DNA of 13,781 nucleotides from an uncultured Bacteroidales bacterium. GTDB lineage: Bacteria; Bacteroidota; Bacteroidia; Bacteroidales; Muribaculaceae. The notes beneath the pieces were generated by a model. The model was not told the DNA's origin. It saw only the letters and a list, made by a program, of their open reading frames with translations, and did no database searches. Location of the stretch: contig USHH01000040.1 of assembly GCA_900554345.1 (NCBI GenBank), positions 1-13,781 on the forward strand, read 5' to 3'. This document shows, one piece after another, positions 1 to 6,414 of the stretch (positions are counted from its first letter, which is position 1; every line of letters starts with the position of its first letter). The translations under genes were made by a program, and so were the position numbers.

Positions 1-2952
1 GGCGGCCAGCCCCGACGCGTCACCTTCGACTCACGCGGCGCTACACCAGAGGCCTTCACTCCCGACGGGAAGAGCATCGTCTACACGGCGGGCATCCAGG
101 ATCCTGCCAAGAGCGCCATGGCACCCTTCGGCGTCATGTCGGAGCTCTACTCGATACCGGTGGAGGGCGGCCGGCCGACACAGATCCTCGGCACCCCGGC
201 CCTCGGAGTCAGCTATCTCGGCGACGGCAAGTCGTTTGTCTACGAAGACAAGAAGGGATTTGAAGACAAGTGGCGCAAGCACCACACCTCGTCGATCACC
301 CGCGACATCTGGCTCTACGACGCCAATACAGGCCATCATACCAACCTCACAGACATTGCCGGAGAGGACCGCAACCCGGCCGTGGGAGCCGACGGCAAGA
401 CCGTCTATTTCCTCAGCGAGCGCAACGGAGGCTCCTTCAACGTCTATTCGATGAATCTCGACAAGCCGGGCAGCGTGAAGGCGCTCACCGACTTCACCAC
501 ACACCCCGTGAGGTTTCTCAGCCGCGGCGGCAACGACCTGTTAGCCTTCACCTACAACGGCGAGCTCTACACCATGCGCCCCGGCGCGAAGGCCGAGAAA
601 CTGAAGGTGGATGTGGTCGACGATGACCTCGACGAGCCTTCCGACATCTCCTTCTCACGCGCGTCGGAAGCCGCAGTGTCGCCCGACGGCAAGCAGGTGG
701 CCTTCATCAACCGCGGCGAGGTGTTCGTGACCTCCACCGAGTATAAGTCGACAAAGCAGATCACCCACACGCCGGCCATGGAGTATGGCCTGAGCTGGGA
801 CAAGGACGGCCGCGGCCTCTACTACACCTCGCTGCGCGACGGCCGGAGCAACATCTATCACGCCACAATCGCCCGCAAGGACGATCCCAATTTCTCCAAC
901 GCCACCCTCGTCAACGAGGAGCCTATGTTTAAGGCCGACGGAGTGGAGCGCTCATATCCCATGGTGTCGCCCGACGGCAAGAAGATGGCCTTCATGCAAG
1001 ACCGCAACAACCTCATGGTGATGGACCTCGACACCAAGGCAGTGAAGCCGCTGCTCGAGCACGTGAGCAACTACCGCTCCGACGGCACTAATATGGAGTG
1101 GAGCCCCGACAGCCGAATGATAGCCGTGGAGGTGATGAATCCCAGCCACGAGCCCTACAGCGACATCTCCATCATCCGTGTGGCCGACGCCGAGGTGATA
1201 CCGGTGACGCGCACCGGCTATTTCGACCAGAATCCCCACTGGAGCGCCGATGGCAACGCCGTGATCTTCGCCTCGGAGCGTTACGGCATGCGCAACCACG
1301 CCTCCTGGGGCTCGCAGAGCGACGTGATGATGACTTTCCTCAACAAGGACGCCTACGATAAGTTCCGCCTCAACGAGGAGGACTTCGCCCTGCTGAAAGA
1401 GGTCGAGAAGGAGCAGAAGAAGGCCGCCGACGACAAGGACAAGGCCGACAGGAAAAAGAAGAAAAAAGACGACTCCAAGGCGGAGACCGAGGAGAGCAAG
1501 GAGATAACCATCGACCGCAACGGCCTCGAGGAGCGCACTGTGCGCCTCACACCCAACTCGTCGGAGCTCGCCGACTACGCCCTCTCCGACGACGGCGAGA
1601 CGCTCTACTACCTCTCGGCCTTCGAGGGTGGCTACGACCTCTGGAAGAAGGAGCTGCGCAAGGACGAGGTGGAGCTCGACAAGAAGCTCGACGCCTCCCC
1701 CGCCGCCATCACCAAGGACAACGACGGCAACCTCTACCTCGTGGGCTCGACGGTGAAGAAATACGTTCCCTCCTCCTCGAAGCTGACTCCCGTCGACATC
1801 TCGGGCAAGGTGAAGCTCGACCCCGCGAAGGAGCGCGAGGCGATGCTCGAATATGTGAGAAACGAGGCAAGGGAGAGGTTCTACCTCCCGGAGATGCCTG
1901 TCGACTGGGATATGTATGTCGACAACTACAGGCGTTTCCTCCCCCACATCAACAACAACTATGACTTCGCGTCGCTGCTCAGCGAGCTTCTCGGCGAGCT
2001 TAACGTGTCGCACTCCGGCGGCCGCTACTACGGTCCCGGCGCCAACGAGGCCACGGCATCGCTCGGCCTGCTCTACGACATGACCTACGACGGCGACGGC
2101 ATGAAGGTAGACGAGATCATCGCGGGCGGTCCGTTCGACCGCGCCACCACACGCCTCAAGAAGGGCGACATCATCGAGAGCATCAACGGCAGCAAGCTGG
2201 AGGCCGGCAGCGATGCCTCTAAGCTTCTCAACGGCATCACCGGCAAGAAGACACTCGTGGGGATCCTCGACCCGGCCACAGGCTCCAGATGGGACGAGGT
2301 GATTCTACCCGTCTCGAACGGCCGCACCAACGGTCTGCTCTACAACCGCTGGGTGAAGAGCCGTGAGAAAGCCGTCGACAGCCTCTCCAACGGTCGTCTG
2401 GGCTACGTGCACATCGAGTCGATGGATGACGAGAGCTTCCGCCGCGTCTACGCCAAGCTGCTCGGCGAGTATGTGGATAAGGAGGGTATCGTGATCGACA
2501 CACGCTGGAACGGCGGCGGCCGTCTCCACGAGGATATCGAGGTGCTCTTCAGCGGCGACCGCTACCTGACGCAGGAGATCCATGGCCGCAAGTCGTCGGA
2601 GATGCCTTCTCGCCGCTGGAACAAGCCGAGCATCATGGTGATCGGCGAGGCCAACTACAGCAACGCCCACGGCACGCCCTGGGTCTACAAGCATAAGAAA
2701 ATGGGCAAGCTCGTCGGTATGCCGGTGCCCGGCACCATGTCGAGCGTCAACTGGATCACTCTTCAGGACCCGTCGATGATCTTCGGCGTGCCCGTGGTGG
2801 CCTTCCGCACTGAAGACGGCACCATCCTCGAGAACACACAGCTGGAGCCCGACATCAAGGTGGCCAACAAGCCGGAGGATGTAGTGAAGGGGATCGACTC
2901 GCAGCTCGACGCAGCCGTCAGGGAGCTGCTCCGCGAGATCGACGGCAAGTAA
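1..2952 (+). CDS. Tricorn-like S41 family protease (PD40 propeller + PDZ + S41), 5'-truncated
   Basis: The frame is open from base 1 to the TAA at 2950-2952, so the N-terminus, including any signal peptide, lies outside the window; 983 residues are visible (numbered from base 1). Residues 1 to about 450 carry repeated PD40 beta-propeller motifs (SPDGKQVAFI, SPDGKKMAFM, SPDSRMIAVE). A Lys/Glu/Asp-rich linker follows (about 463-505), then a second propeller-like part, a helical core domain (about 610-680), a PDZ domain (about 684-775) and the S41 catalytic domain (about 799-950). The archaeal tricorn tetrad has clear equivalents: Ser670-His671 in ELNVSHSG, nucleophile Ser887 in ANYSNAHG, and Glu944 in ILENTQLEPD; DTRWNGGG (from about 832) is the conserved S41 strand-turn. 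Family knowledge: tricorn proteases degrade peptides released by other proteases. Export is expected in Bacteroidota but cannot be shown here. An internal ATG at 118 is not the true start, since PD40 sequence is already present before it. Confidence 0.93.
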   Translation, partial: GGQPRRVTFDSRGATPEAFTPDGKSIVYTAGIQDPAKSAMAPFGVMSELYSIPVEGGRPTQILGTPALGVSYLGDGKSFVYEDKKGFEDKWRKHHTSSITRDIWLYDANTGHHTNLTDIAGEDRNPAVGADGKTVYFLSERNGGSFNVYSMNLDKPGSVKALTDFTTHPVRFLSRGGNDLLAFTYNGELYTMRPGAKAEKLKVDVVDDDLDEPSDISFSRASEAAVSPDGKQVAFINRGEVFVTSTEYKSTKQITHTPAMEYGLSWDKDGRGLYYTSLRDGRSNIYHATIARKDDPNFSNATLVNEEPMFKADGVERSYPMVSPDGKKMAFMQDRNNLMVMDLDTKAVKPLLEHVSNYRSDGTNMEWSPDSRMIAVEVMNPSHEPYSDISIIRVADAEVIPVTRTGYFDQNPHWSADGNAVIFASERYGMRNHASWGSQSDVMMTFLNKDAYDKFRLNEEDFALLKEVEKEQKKAADDKDKADRKKKKKDDSKAETEESKEITIDRNGLEERTVRLTPNSSELADYALSDDGETLYYLSAFEGGYDLWKKELRKDEVELDKKLDASPAAITKDNDGNLYLVGSTVKKYVPSSSKLTPVDISGKVKLDPAKEREAMLEYVRNEARERFYLPEMPVDWDMYVDNYRRFLPHINNNYDFASLLSELLGELNVSHSGGRYYGPGANEATASLGLLYDMTYDGDGMKVDEIIAGGPFDRATTRLKKGDIIESINGSKLEAGSDASKLLNGITGKKTLVGILDPATGSRWDEVILPVSNGRTNGLLYNRWVKSREKAVDSLSNGRLGYVHIESMDDESFRRVYAKLLGEYVDKEGIVIDTRWNGGGRLHEDIEVLFSGDRYLTQEIHGRKSSEMPSRRWNKPSIMVIGEANYSNAHGTPWVYKHKKMGKLVGMPVPGTMSSVNWITLQDPSMIFGVPVVAFRTEDGTILENTQLEPDIKVANKPEDVVKGIDSQLDAAVRELLREIDGK

Positions 2953-2978
2953 GCAGAAAGAATCGCCAGCCAACAGCA

Positions 2979-3011
2979 GAGGCCGGATATCCATCGAGGG
3001 TATCCGGCCTC
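2979..3011. terminator. Hairpin between convergent genes, probable bidirectional terminator
   Basis: GAGGCCGGATA at 2979-2989 pairs perfectly with TATCCGGCCTC at 3001-3011 around an 11-base loop. It lies 26 bases after the protease stop and about 70 bases beyond the tpx stop, the expected place for a shared terminator. No run of T follows on either strand, so termination is inferred from position and stem strength only. Confidence 0.55.
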
Positions 3012-3021
3012 CGTATTATCC

Positions 3022-3056
3022 GGCTTGTAGGGACATGCCTTTGGCATGTTTCCACT
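3022..3056 (+). repeat. Dispersed palindromic repeat, copy 1 (REP-like)
   Basis: This 35-base element recurs in inverted orientation at 10528-10564. The first 16 bases (GGCTTGTAGGGACATG) are identical in both copies, followed by a variable 7-base centre, then CATGTTTCC and a closing ACT. Within this copy ACATGCC and GGCATGT pair around TTT; the arms extend by two G-T wobbles and a G-C pair, so the single strand can fold. It sits in the intergenic space between two convergent stops. Confidence 0.75.
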
Positions 3057-3080
3057 CCGGCAATAATTCCGTCAATGCTG

Positions 3081-3578
3081 TCAGGCGAGGAGCTTCTTCA
3101 CGAATTCGTAGTCGGGCTCCTCGGTGATCTGGTCGCAGAGCGATGTCCCCATCACCTTGCCGTCGGTATCGATCACGATGAGGGCACGGGCATAGAGGCC
3201 GCGGAGCGGACCGTCAACCAGCTCCACGCCATAGTTACGGCCGAAGTCGGAGCGGAAACCGGAGGCTGTGGCCACGTTGTCGATGCCGTTGACGGTGCAG
3301 AAGCGGGCGGCTGCGAAGGGAAGGTCTTTAGAGACGCAGAGCACCACGGTATTGGGGAGTTCGGAGGCCTCCTTGTTGAAGTGGCGCACGGAGGCGGCGC
3401 ATACGTCGGTGTCGAGGCTCGGGAAGATGTTGAGCACAACACGTTTTCCGCGATAGTCATGGAGTGCGATGTCGGAGAGGTCGCGGCCTACGAGGGCGAA
3501 TTCGGGAGCTTCGGTTCCTACCTTGGGAAGCTCACCGCAGAGATGCATCGGGTTGCCGTTTAAGAATACTGTTTCCAT
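3081..3578 (-). CDS. tpx: Thiol peroxidase (Tpx), atypical 2-Cys peroxiredoxin
   Basis: The product is 165 residues, close to E. coli Tpx (168). Tpx reduces hydrogen peroxide and organic peroxides using electrons from thioredoxin. The peroxidatic cysteine is Cys60 in SLDTDVCAASVRHFN, with Thr57 as its active-site partner; the resolving cysteine is Cys94 in DLPFAAARFC; Arg131 in GLYARALIVID matches the conserved catalytic arginine. The start at 3578 (METVFLNGNP) begins at the usual family N-terminus. An upstream in-frame ATG at 3638 would add 20 residues unlike the family (MYMMRRQ...) and is rejected. It is convergent with the tricorn-like protease and divergent from the DUF2156 gene. No -7 box matching TAnnTTTG was found in the upstream 185 bases, so its promoter is unassigned. 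No signal peptide is seen, so it is cytoplasmic or unresolved. Confidence 0.95.
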   Translation of the reverse strand: METVFLNGNPMHLCGELPKVGTEAPEFALVGRDLSDIALHDYRGKRVVLNIFPSLDTDVCAASVRHFNKEASELPNTVVLCVSKDLPFAAARFCTVNGIDNVATASGFRSDFGRNYGVELVDGPLRGLYARALIVIDTDGKVMGTSLCDQITEEPDYEFVKKLLA

Positions 3579-3606
3579 ATTAATTCTGGGTTTATGTCTG
3601 ATTGAT

Positions 3607-3630
3607 GACGCGGCGCACTGCCGCCGCATC
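3607..3630 (-). other. GC-rich hairpin in the tpx leader
   Basis: GCGGCG at 3610-3615 pairs with CGCCGC at 3622-3627 around CACTGC. GATG/CATC flanks outside the stem can add pairs with a small bulge. It lies 30-50 bases before the tpx start. It may be a leader-RNA structure or chance; no ligand-binding pattern is recognised. Confidence 0.3.
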
Positions 3631-3764
3631 ATATACAAACGCCCGGGCGCTCGAAAAGGTTCATCAATGTGCCGGACAACACTTCGTCAAATTGAAAAAT
3701 TCAAGATAAATTAAACTAAGGGGCGGGGGAAACCGTTGAGAAAGCAAACCAACTATCAAAGATT

Positions 3765-4733
3765 ATGGAAAGCGATAAGGGGCATGCCACTCCCCTCAGA
3801 CTTGAGTTCAAGGACATCACCATCGACGACATACCACTTCTGCGCGGCTACTTCAACCGCGGCCTCTCCCGCTCATGCGACTATTCGATAGGCGGAGTGC
3901 TGATGTGGACCGACTTTTTCAAATATCAGTATGCTGAAGTCGACGACACGCTGCTGATGCGCGGCATCAATCCGGCCACCGGGACGGCCCTCTATTACGA
4001 GACACCACGCGACGGCAAGGGAGAGCGAGCCGTCTCGCTACTATGTAACTGCGGAGTATGCGGCGAGCCACGAGCCATCGTGGAATGCCGGCAGCGCGAC
4101 TGCGGCGACACCCAAGCCGAAGCGGGGAATGATATCGAGGAATGGAAGGAATACCTCTACCTGCTGAAACAGTTCACCCACTTCTCCGGCAAGAAGATGG
4201 AGAAGAAACGCAACCACCTCAACTATTTCCTCAACAACATCGGCTACACCGTGAAGCCCATCACGCCTGAGGAATGCGGACGGCTCATCGACTTCACGAG
4301 GCGCTTTATGGAGCGTCACACCGGCTCTGAGCTCCTCGACTACGAGGGAAACGAGACGATAAAGGTACTGGATAATTATCACCTCTATGGCTTCGAGGGG
4401 ATGCTGATAGAGATTGACGGCGAGATCGCCGGCTATACTTTCGGCGAAGTGATCGGCGACACTTTCTTCGCACACGTGGAGAAGGGAAACATCGAATACC
4501 GCGGCATCTATCAGGCGCTGGCGTCGTTCATGGCCCAGCATATAGAGAAGAGTCATCCGGAGGTGGTGTATGTCAACCGCGAGGAGGACATGGGCGACGA
4601 GGACCTGCGCAAGAGCAAGGAGTCGTATCACCCCTGTGCCTACGTTGTGAAGACATATAGGCATATAAACGATATCTGCCATAATATCAGAATAGGGGCA
4701 ATAAAGCAGGAAATCAAGGCTCAATCCATATAA
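3765..4733 (+). CDS. DUF2156 / LPG_synthase_C domain protein (GNAT fold)
   Basis: The 322-residue product matches the family related to the C-terminal domain of phosphatidylglycerol lysyltransferase. Typical segments are FSGKKMEKKRNHLNYFL (about 140-156), the GEIAGYTFGE strand (219-228), the EKGNIEYRGIYQALA helix (239-253), and VYVNREEDMGDEDLRKSKESYHP (268-290). Family knowledge: such proteins are predicted aminoacyl- or acyltransferases, but the stand-alone forms have no settled substrate. No transmembrane segment is present, so it is probably cytoplasmic. Residues 94-113 hold five cysteines (CxCx2Cx8Cx4C), where relatives as I recall them are not Cys-rich; this may be a metal-binding insert or the trace of a compensated frameshift. 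It is alone on its strand, divergent from tpx, and no obvious terminator follows the stop, only AT-rich repeats. Confidence 0.85.
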   Translation: MESDKGHATPLRLEFKDITIDDIPLLRGYFNRGLSRSCDYSIGGVLMWTDFFKYQYAEVDDTLLMRGINPATGTALYYETPRDGKGERAVSLLCNCGVCGEPRAIVECRQRDCGDTQAEAGNDIEEWKEYLYLLKQFTHFSGKKMEKKRNHLNYFLNNIGYTVKPITPEECGRLIDFTRRFMERHTGSELLDYEGNETIKVLDNYHLYGFEGMLIEIDGEIAGYTFGEVIGDTFFAHVEKGNIEYRGIYQALASFMAQHIEKSHPEVVYVNREEDMGDEDLRKSKESYHPCAYVVKTYRHINDICHNIRIGAIKQEIKAQSI

Positions 4734-4736
4734 GAC

Positions 4737-4776
4737 AAATATCAATATTAATATATACTGCTAAATATCAATATAT
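4737..4776 (+). repeat. AT-rich direct repeat
   Basis: AAATATCAATAT occurs at 4737-4748 and again at 4763-4774, 26 bases apart, just after the stop of the DUF2156 gene and upstream of the lipoprotein promoter. The stretch is nearly all A and T and marks the left edge of the AT-rich island. It could be a regulator site or simple low-complexity DNA. Confidence 0.4.
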
Positions 4777-4819
4777 TATAGCCTTATTGTCGCAAGCGTT
4801 TAATTTTTTGCAAAATTTC

Positions 4820-4850
4820 TTGCATCAATGCTTTACTTTTATTAAATTTG
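4820..4850 (+). promoter_or_regulatory. Bacteroidota sigma-ABfr type promoter for the lipoprotein/LRR pair
   Basis: A -33 TTG at 4820-4822 and a perfect -7 box TAAATTTG at 4843-4850 are separated by 20 bases, the known Bacteroidota spacing. Transcription would begin near 4857, leaving a leader of about 20 bases before the ATG at 4878. Confidence 0.8.
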
Positions 4851-4877
4851 TGGCGTTAACATTTAAAATCTTGCATT

Positions 4878-5132
4878 ATGAAATCAAGACTCCTTTTCTA
4901 TTTGATTCTTGGTATCGTTCTGGGAGCATGCGAGCACCTGGAGATGCCATCAAATGAGGATGTCTCGCTGCAAAAGGAAAGCAAAGCCTTTCTATCAGCA
5001 ATCAAAGTAGCCGATGACTTCATGGGCCAACTTGACGGCGGGACCAGAGCTCCCCGCATCCTTTCAGATAAATTTATTTCGGAAATTGCATGGTATATGG
5101 TGTTACTCGATAGAGAAGGAGGTGAGTCATGA
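4878..5132 (+). CDS. Small lipoprotein of unknown function, coupled to the LRR protein
   Basis: The product is 84 residues. A basic N-terminus (MKSR), a hydrophobic stretch and the lipobox LGAC (residues 15-18) predict signal-peptidase II processing at Cys18, leaving a 67-residue lipid-anchored protein. The segment FLSAIKVADDFMGQLDGGTRAP (about 38-59) is one amphipathic helix followed by an Arg-containing turn. This loosely recalls the start of propeptide/Spi-type domains in Bacteroidales C10 peptidases and LRR proteins; that resemblance is from memory and weak. It is much shorter than such proteins, so it may be a remnant or a true small lipoprotein. A clear promoter precedes it. Its stop overlaps the next start by 4 nt (ATGA), and its last codons contain a perfect Shine-Dalgarno sequence for the next gene. 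Base composition is clearly more AT-rich than the flanking genes. Confidence 0.8.
   Translation: MKSRLLFYLILGIVLGACEHLEMPSNEDVSLQKESKAFLSAIKVADDFMGQLDGGTRAPRILSDKFISEIAWYMVLLDREGGES
5116..5125 (+). promoter_or_regulatory. Near-perfect Shine-Dalgarno sequence inside the lipoprotein ORF
   Basis: AAGGAGGTGA is a 10-base match to the complement of the usual bacterial 16S rRNA 3' end. Its GGAGG core lies 6 bases before the ATG at 5129. It encodes residues Glu-Gly-Gly-Glu of the lipoprotein. Bacteroidota genes rarely use such sites, so this one stands out and fixes the LRR gene start. Confidence 0.75.
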
Positions 5133-6205
5133 AGAGAATCATATCTATATTGATGGCGCTCATATCGGTGATTTCGGTATACGCCTTCTCAGAGGAAGTG
5201 ATCGATGGTGTAGTCTATCGTATTCAGTATGAGCATGCCGAAGTCATGTCTCTATCTGAAGGAAGCAATCCCGACTTTGTCATCATCCCCGAGAGTATAA
5301 ATTACAACGGTGTAACACTTCCTGTGGAATATATTTTGGACAAGGCATTCTACTGCAACTACTGGCTGACCGGCATAGAGCTGCCTTCAACAATAAAACA
5401 TATCGGCAACGATGCATTCTATGGGTGCATCTCATTAAAGGGAATCACCCTTCCAGATTCTCTGGAACTAATACAGAATAATGCTTTTGCTGATTCCGGG
5501 ATTGAGAATATAGCTTTTAAATCGACATCGTGTCCAGAATTTTTTGACATCGCATCGTCTTTCAAAGGTCTTACACTAAAGAACATATCATTCCCAAAAA
5601 TATCTGAAGAAAGCTATAAGGAGATGTTCAATCCATGGATTGAACACATGTCAAGAATAGATTTCAATATCGAGGAAGAATATGATAAAGTATTCTACTC
5701 GGGCGAAGAGTTATTCATTCCGGAACATGCAGAGATTGCCTCCAGCTATGCGCAGCATTGTGCAATGGCAGATAATTCCTCTGTATTATTCACAAAAACC
5801 GGAGAAACCATAAATCTATTCACACCATTTCTGGTAGGAAGAGGCTATGATATCAAAATCAATGATATCACTCCTGATAATGGTTATCTGTTTTTGGAAT
5901 ACTTCGGATATCCAAATCATTGCAATATGGAGATTGAGTCTGAACGGTTCCTAAACAATAATTTCTTTGATATGGCGACAGGAATCTACCAATATCCCGT
6001 AGAGGCCGATTTCACTTATCGCGTAGCCAACATACCCGGAGCAGGTATAGAGAATGCCGATGAAAACGACAGACTGTTTGATGTCTTTACAATAGATGGA
6101 GTGAAGAAAGCATCCGGTCTTAAAGAGTCAGATATCCGGAAGCTGGGAAAAGGGTTCTATATACTCCACGACGAAAACGGCTCCAGGAAAGTAATTGTGC
6201 ACTGA
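5129..6205 (+). CDS. Secreted BspA-like leucine-rich repeat protein
   Basis: The product is 358 residues. Residues 1-19 form a signal peptide (MKR, hydrophobic core, cleavage likely after VYA). The start of the mature part (EEVIDGVVYRI) resembles Bacteroidales LRR proteins. About three LRR_5 (BspA/TpLRR-type) repeats lie at about 69-135: ILDKAFYCNYWLTGIELP, HIGNDAFYGCISLKGITLP and LIQNNAFADSGIENIAF. The middle (about 140-310) has no recognised domain. The C-terminal 43 residues (LFDVFTIDGVKKASG to GFYILHDENGSRKVIVH) resemble the C-terminal sorting-like tail common on Bacteroidales surface proteins. BspA-like proteins often bind host or bacterial surfaces, but this one has few repeats and no assigned ligand. 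It overlaps the lipoprotein by 4 nt and is closed by a strong terminator, so the two form one operon. The DNA is AT-rich compared with its neighbours. Confidence 0.82.
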   Translation: MKRIISILMALISVISVYAFSEEVIDGVVYRIQYEHAEVMSLSEGSNPDFVIIPESINYNGVTLPVEYILDKAFYCNYWLTGIELPSTIKHIGNDAFYGCISLKGITLPDSLELIQNNAFADSGIENIAFKSTSCPEFFDIASSFKGLTLKNISFPKISEESYKEMFNPWIEHMSRIDFNIEEEYDKVFYSGEELFIPEHAEIASSYAQHCAMADNSSVLFTKTGETINLFTPFLVGRGYDIKINDITPDNGYLFLEYFGYPNHCNMEIESERFLNNNFFDMATGIYQYPVEADFTYRVANIPGAGIENADENDRLFDVFTIDGVKKASGLKESDIRKLGKGFYILHDENGSRKVIVH

Positions 6206-6231
6206 CCTAACCCGACAATCTCTCAATCATA

Positions 6232-6270
6232 AAAAGGCCGAAGACTTGAATATAGAGTCTTCGGCCTTTT
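6232..6270 (+). terminator. Rho-independent terminator after the LRR gene
   Basis: AAAAGGCCGAAGACT (6232-6246) pairs perfectly with AGTCTTCGGCCTTTT (6256-6270) around a 9-base loop, and the right arm ends in TTTT. It begins 27 bases after the LRR stop and separates this operon from the mannosyltransferase gene. The A/T-flanked stem could also act on the minus strand. Confidence 0.92.
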
Positions 6271-6329
6271 ATCTGCAAGCCATGATGAGAATTCAGATTA
6301 TGATGGCATATAGTGCCGCGTTTTTTTAT

Positions 6330-6337
6330 TAACTTTG
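6330..6337 (+). promoter_or_regulatory. -7 box for the polyprenol-phosphate mannosyltransferase gene
   Basis: TAACTTTG is a perfect TAnnTTTG box, placed 78 bases before the ATG at 6415. The position expected for the -33 box (about 6307-6310) reads CATA rather than TTTG, so the upstream element is weak or absent. Confidence 0.6.
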
Positions 6338-6362
6338 CAGAGAGTTTATCCCCAACGTCGGG

Positions 6363-6385
6363 AATCAAGCTCGATCAGCTTGATT
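6363..6385 (+). other. Hairpin in the mannosyltransferase leader
   Basis: AATCAAGCT (6363-6371) and AGCTTGATT (6377-6385) pair perfectly around CGATC and are followed by TTCAA. It lies between the predicted transcription start and the ATG at 6415. It could be a weak attenuator or a stabilising leader stem; no riboswitch class is recognised. Confidence 0.4.
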
Positions 6386-6414
6386 TTCAAAGCATATTAA
6401 GCCGAATTATTAAA

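Noticed and set aside
952..2013. Long minus-strand open frame (353 codons) within the protease gene
   Set aside because: It is the antisense of a GC-rich coding frame, is dominated by Val/Leu/His/Glu runs with no domain, and lies fully within a well-supported gene on the other strand.
3579..3638. Upstream ATG extension of Tpx by 20 residues
   Set aside because: Added residues do not look like a signal peptide or the family N-terminus; METVFLNGNP is the usual kind of start.
4041..4745. Minus-strand open frame (234 codons) over the DUF2156 gene
   Set aside because: Fully antisense to a gene with clear family motifs; no recognisable domain, promoter or start context.
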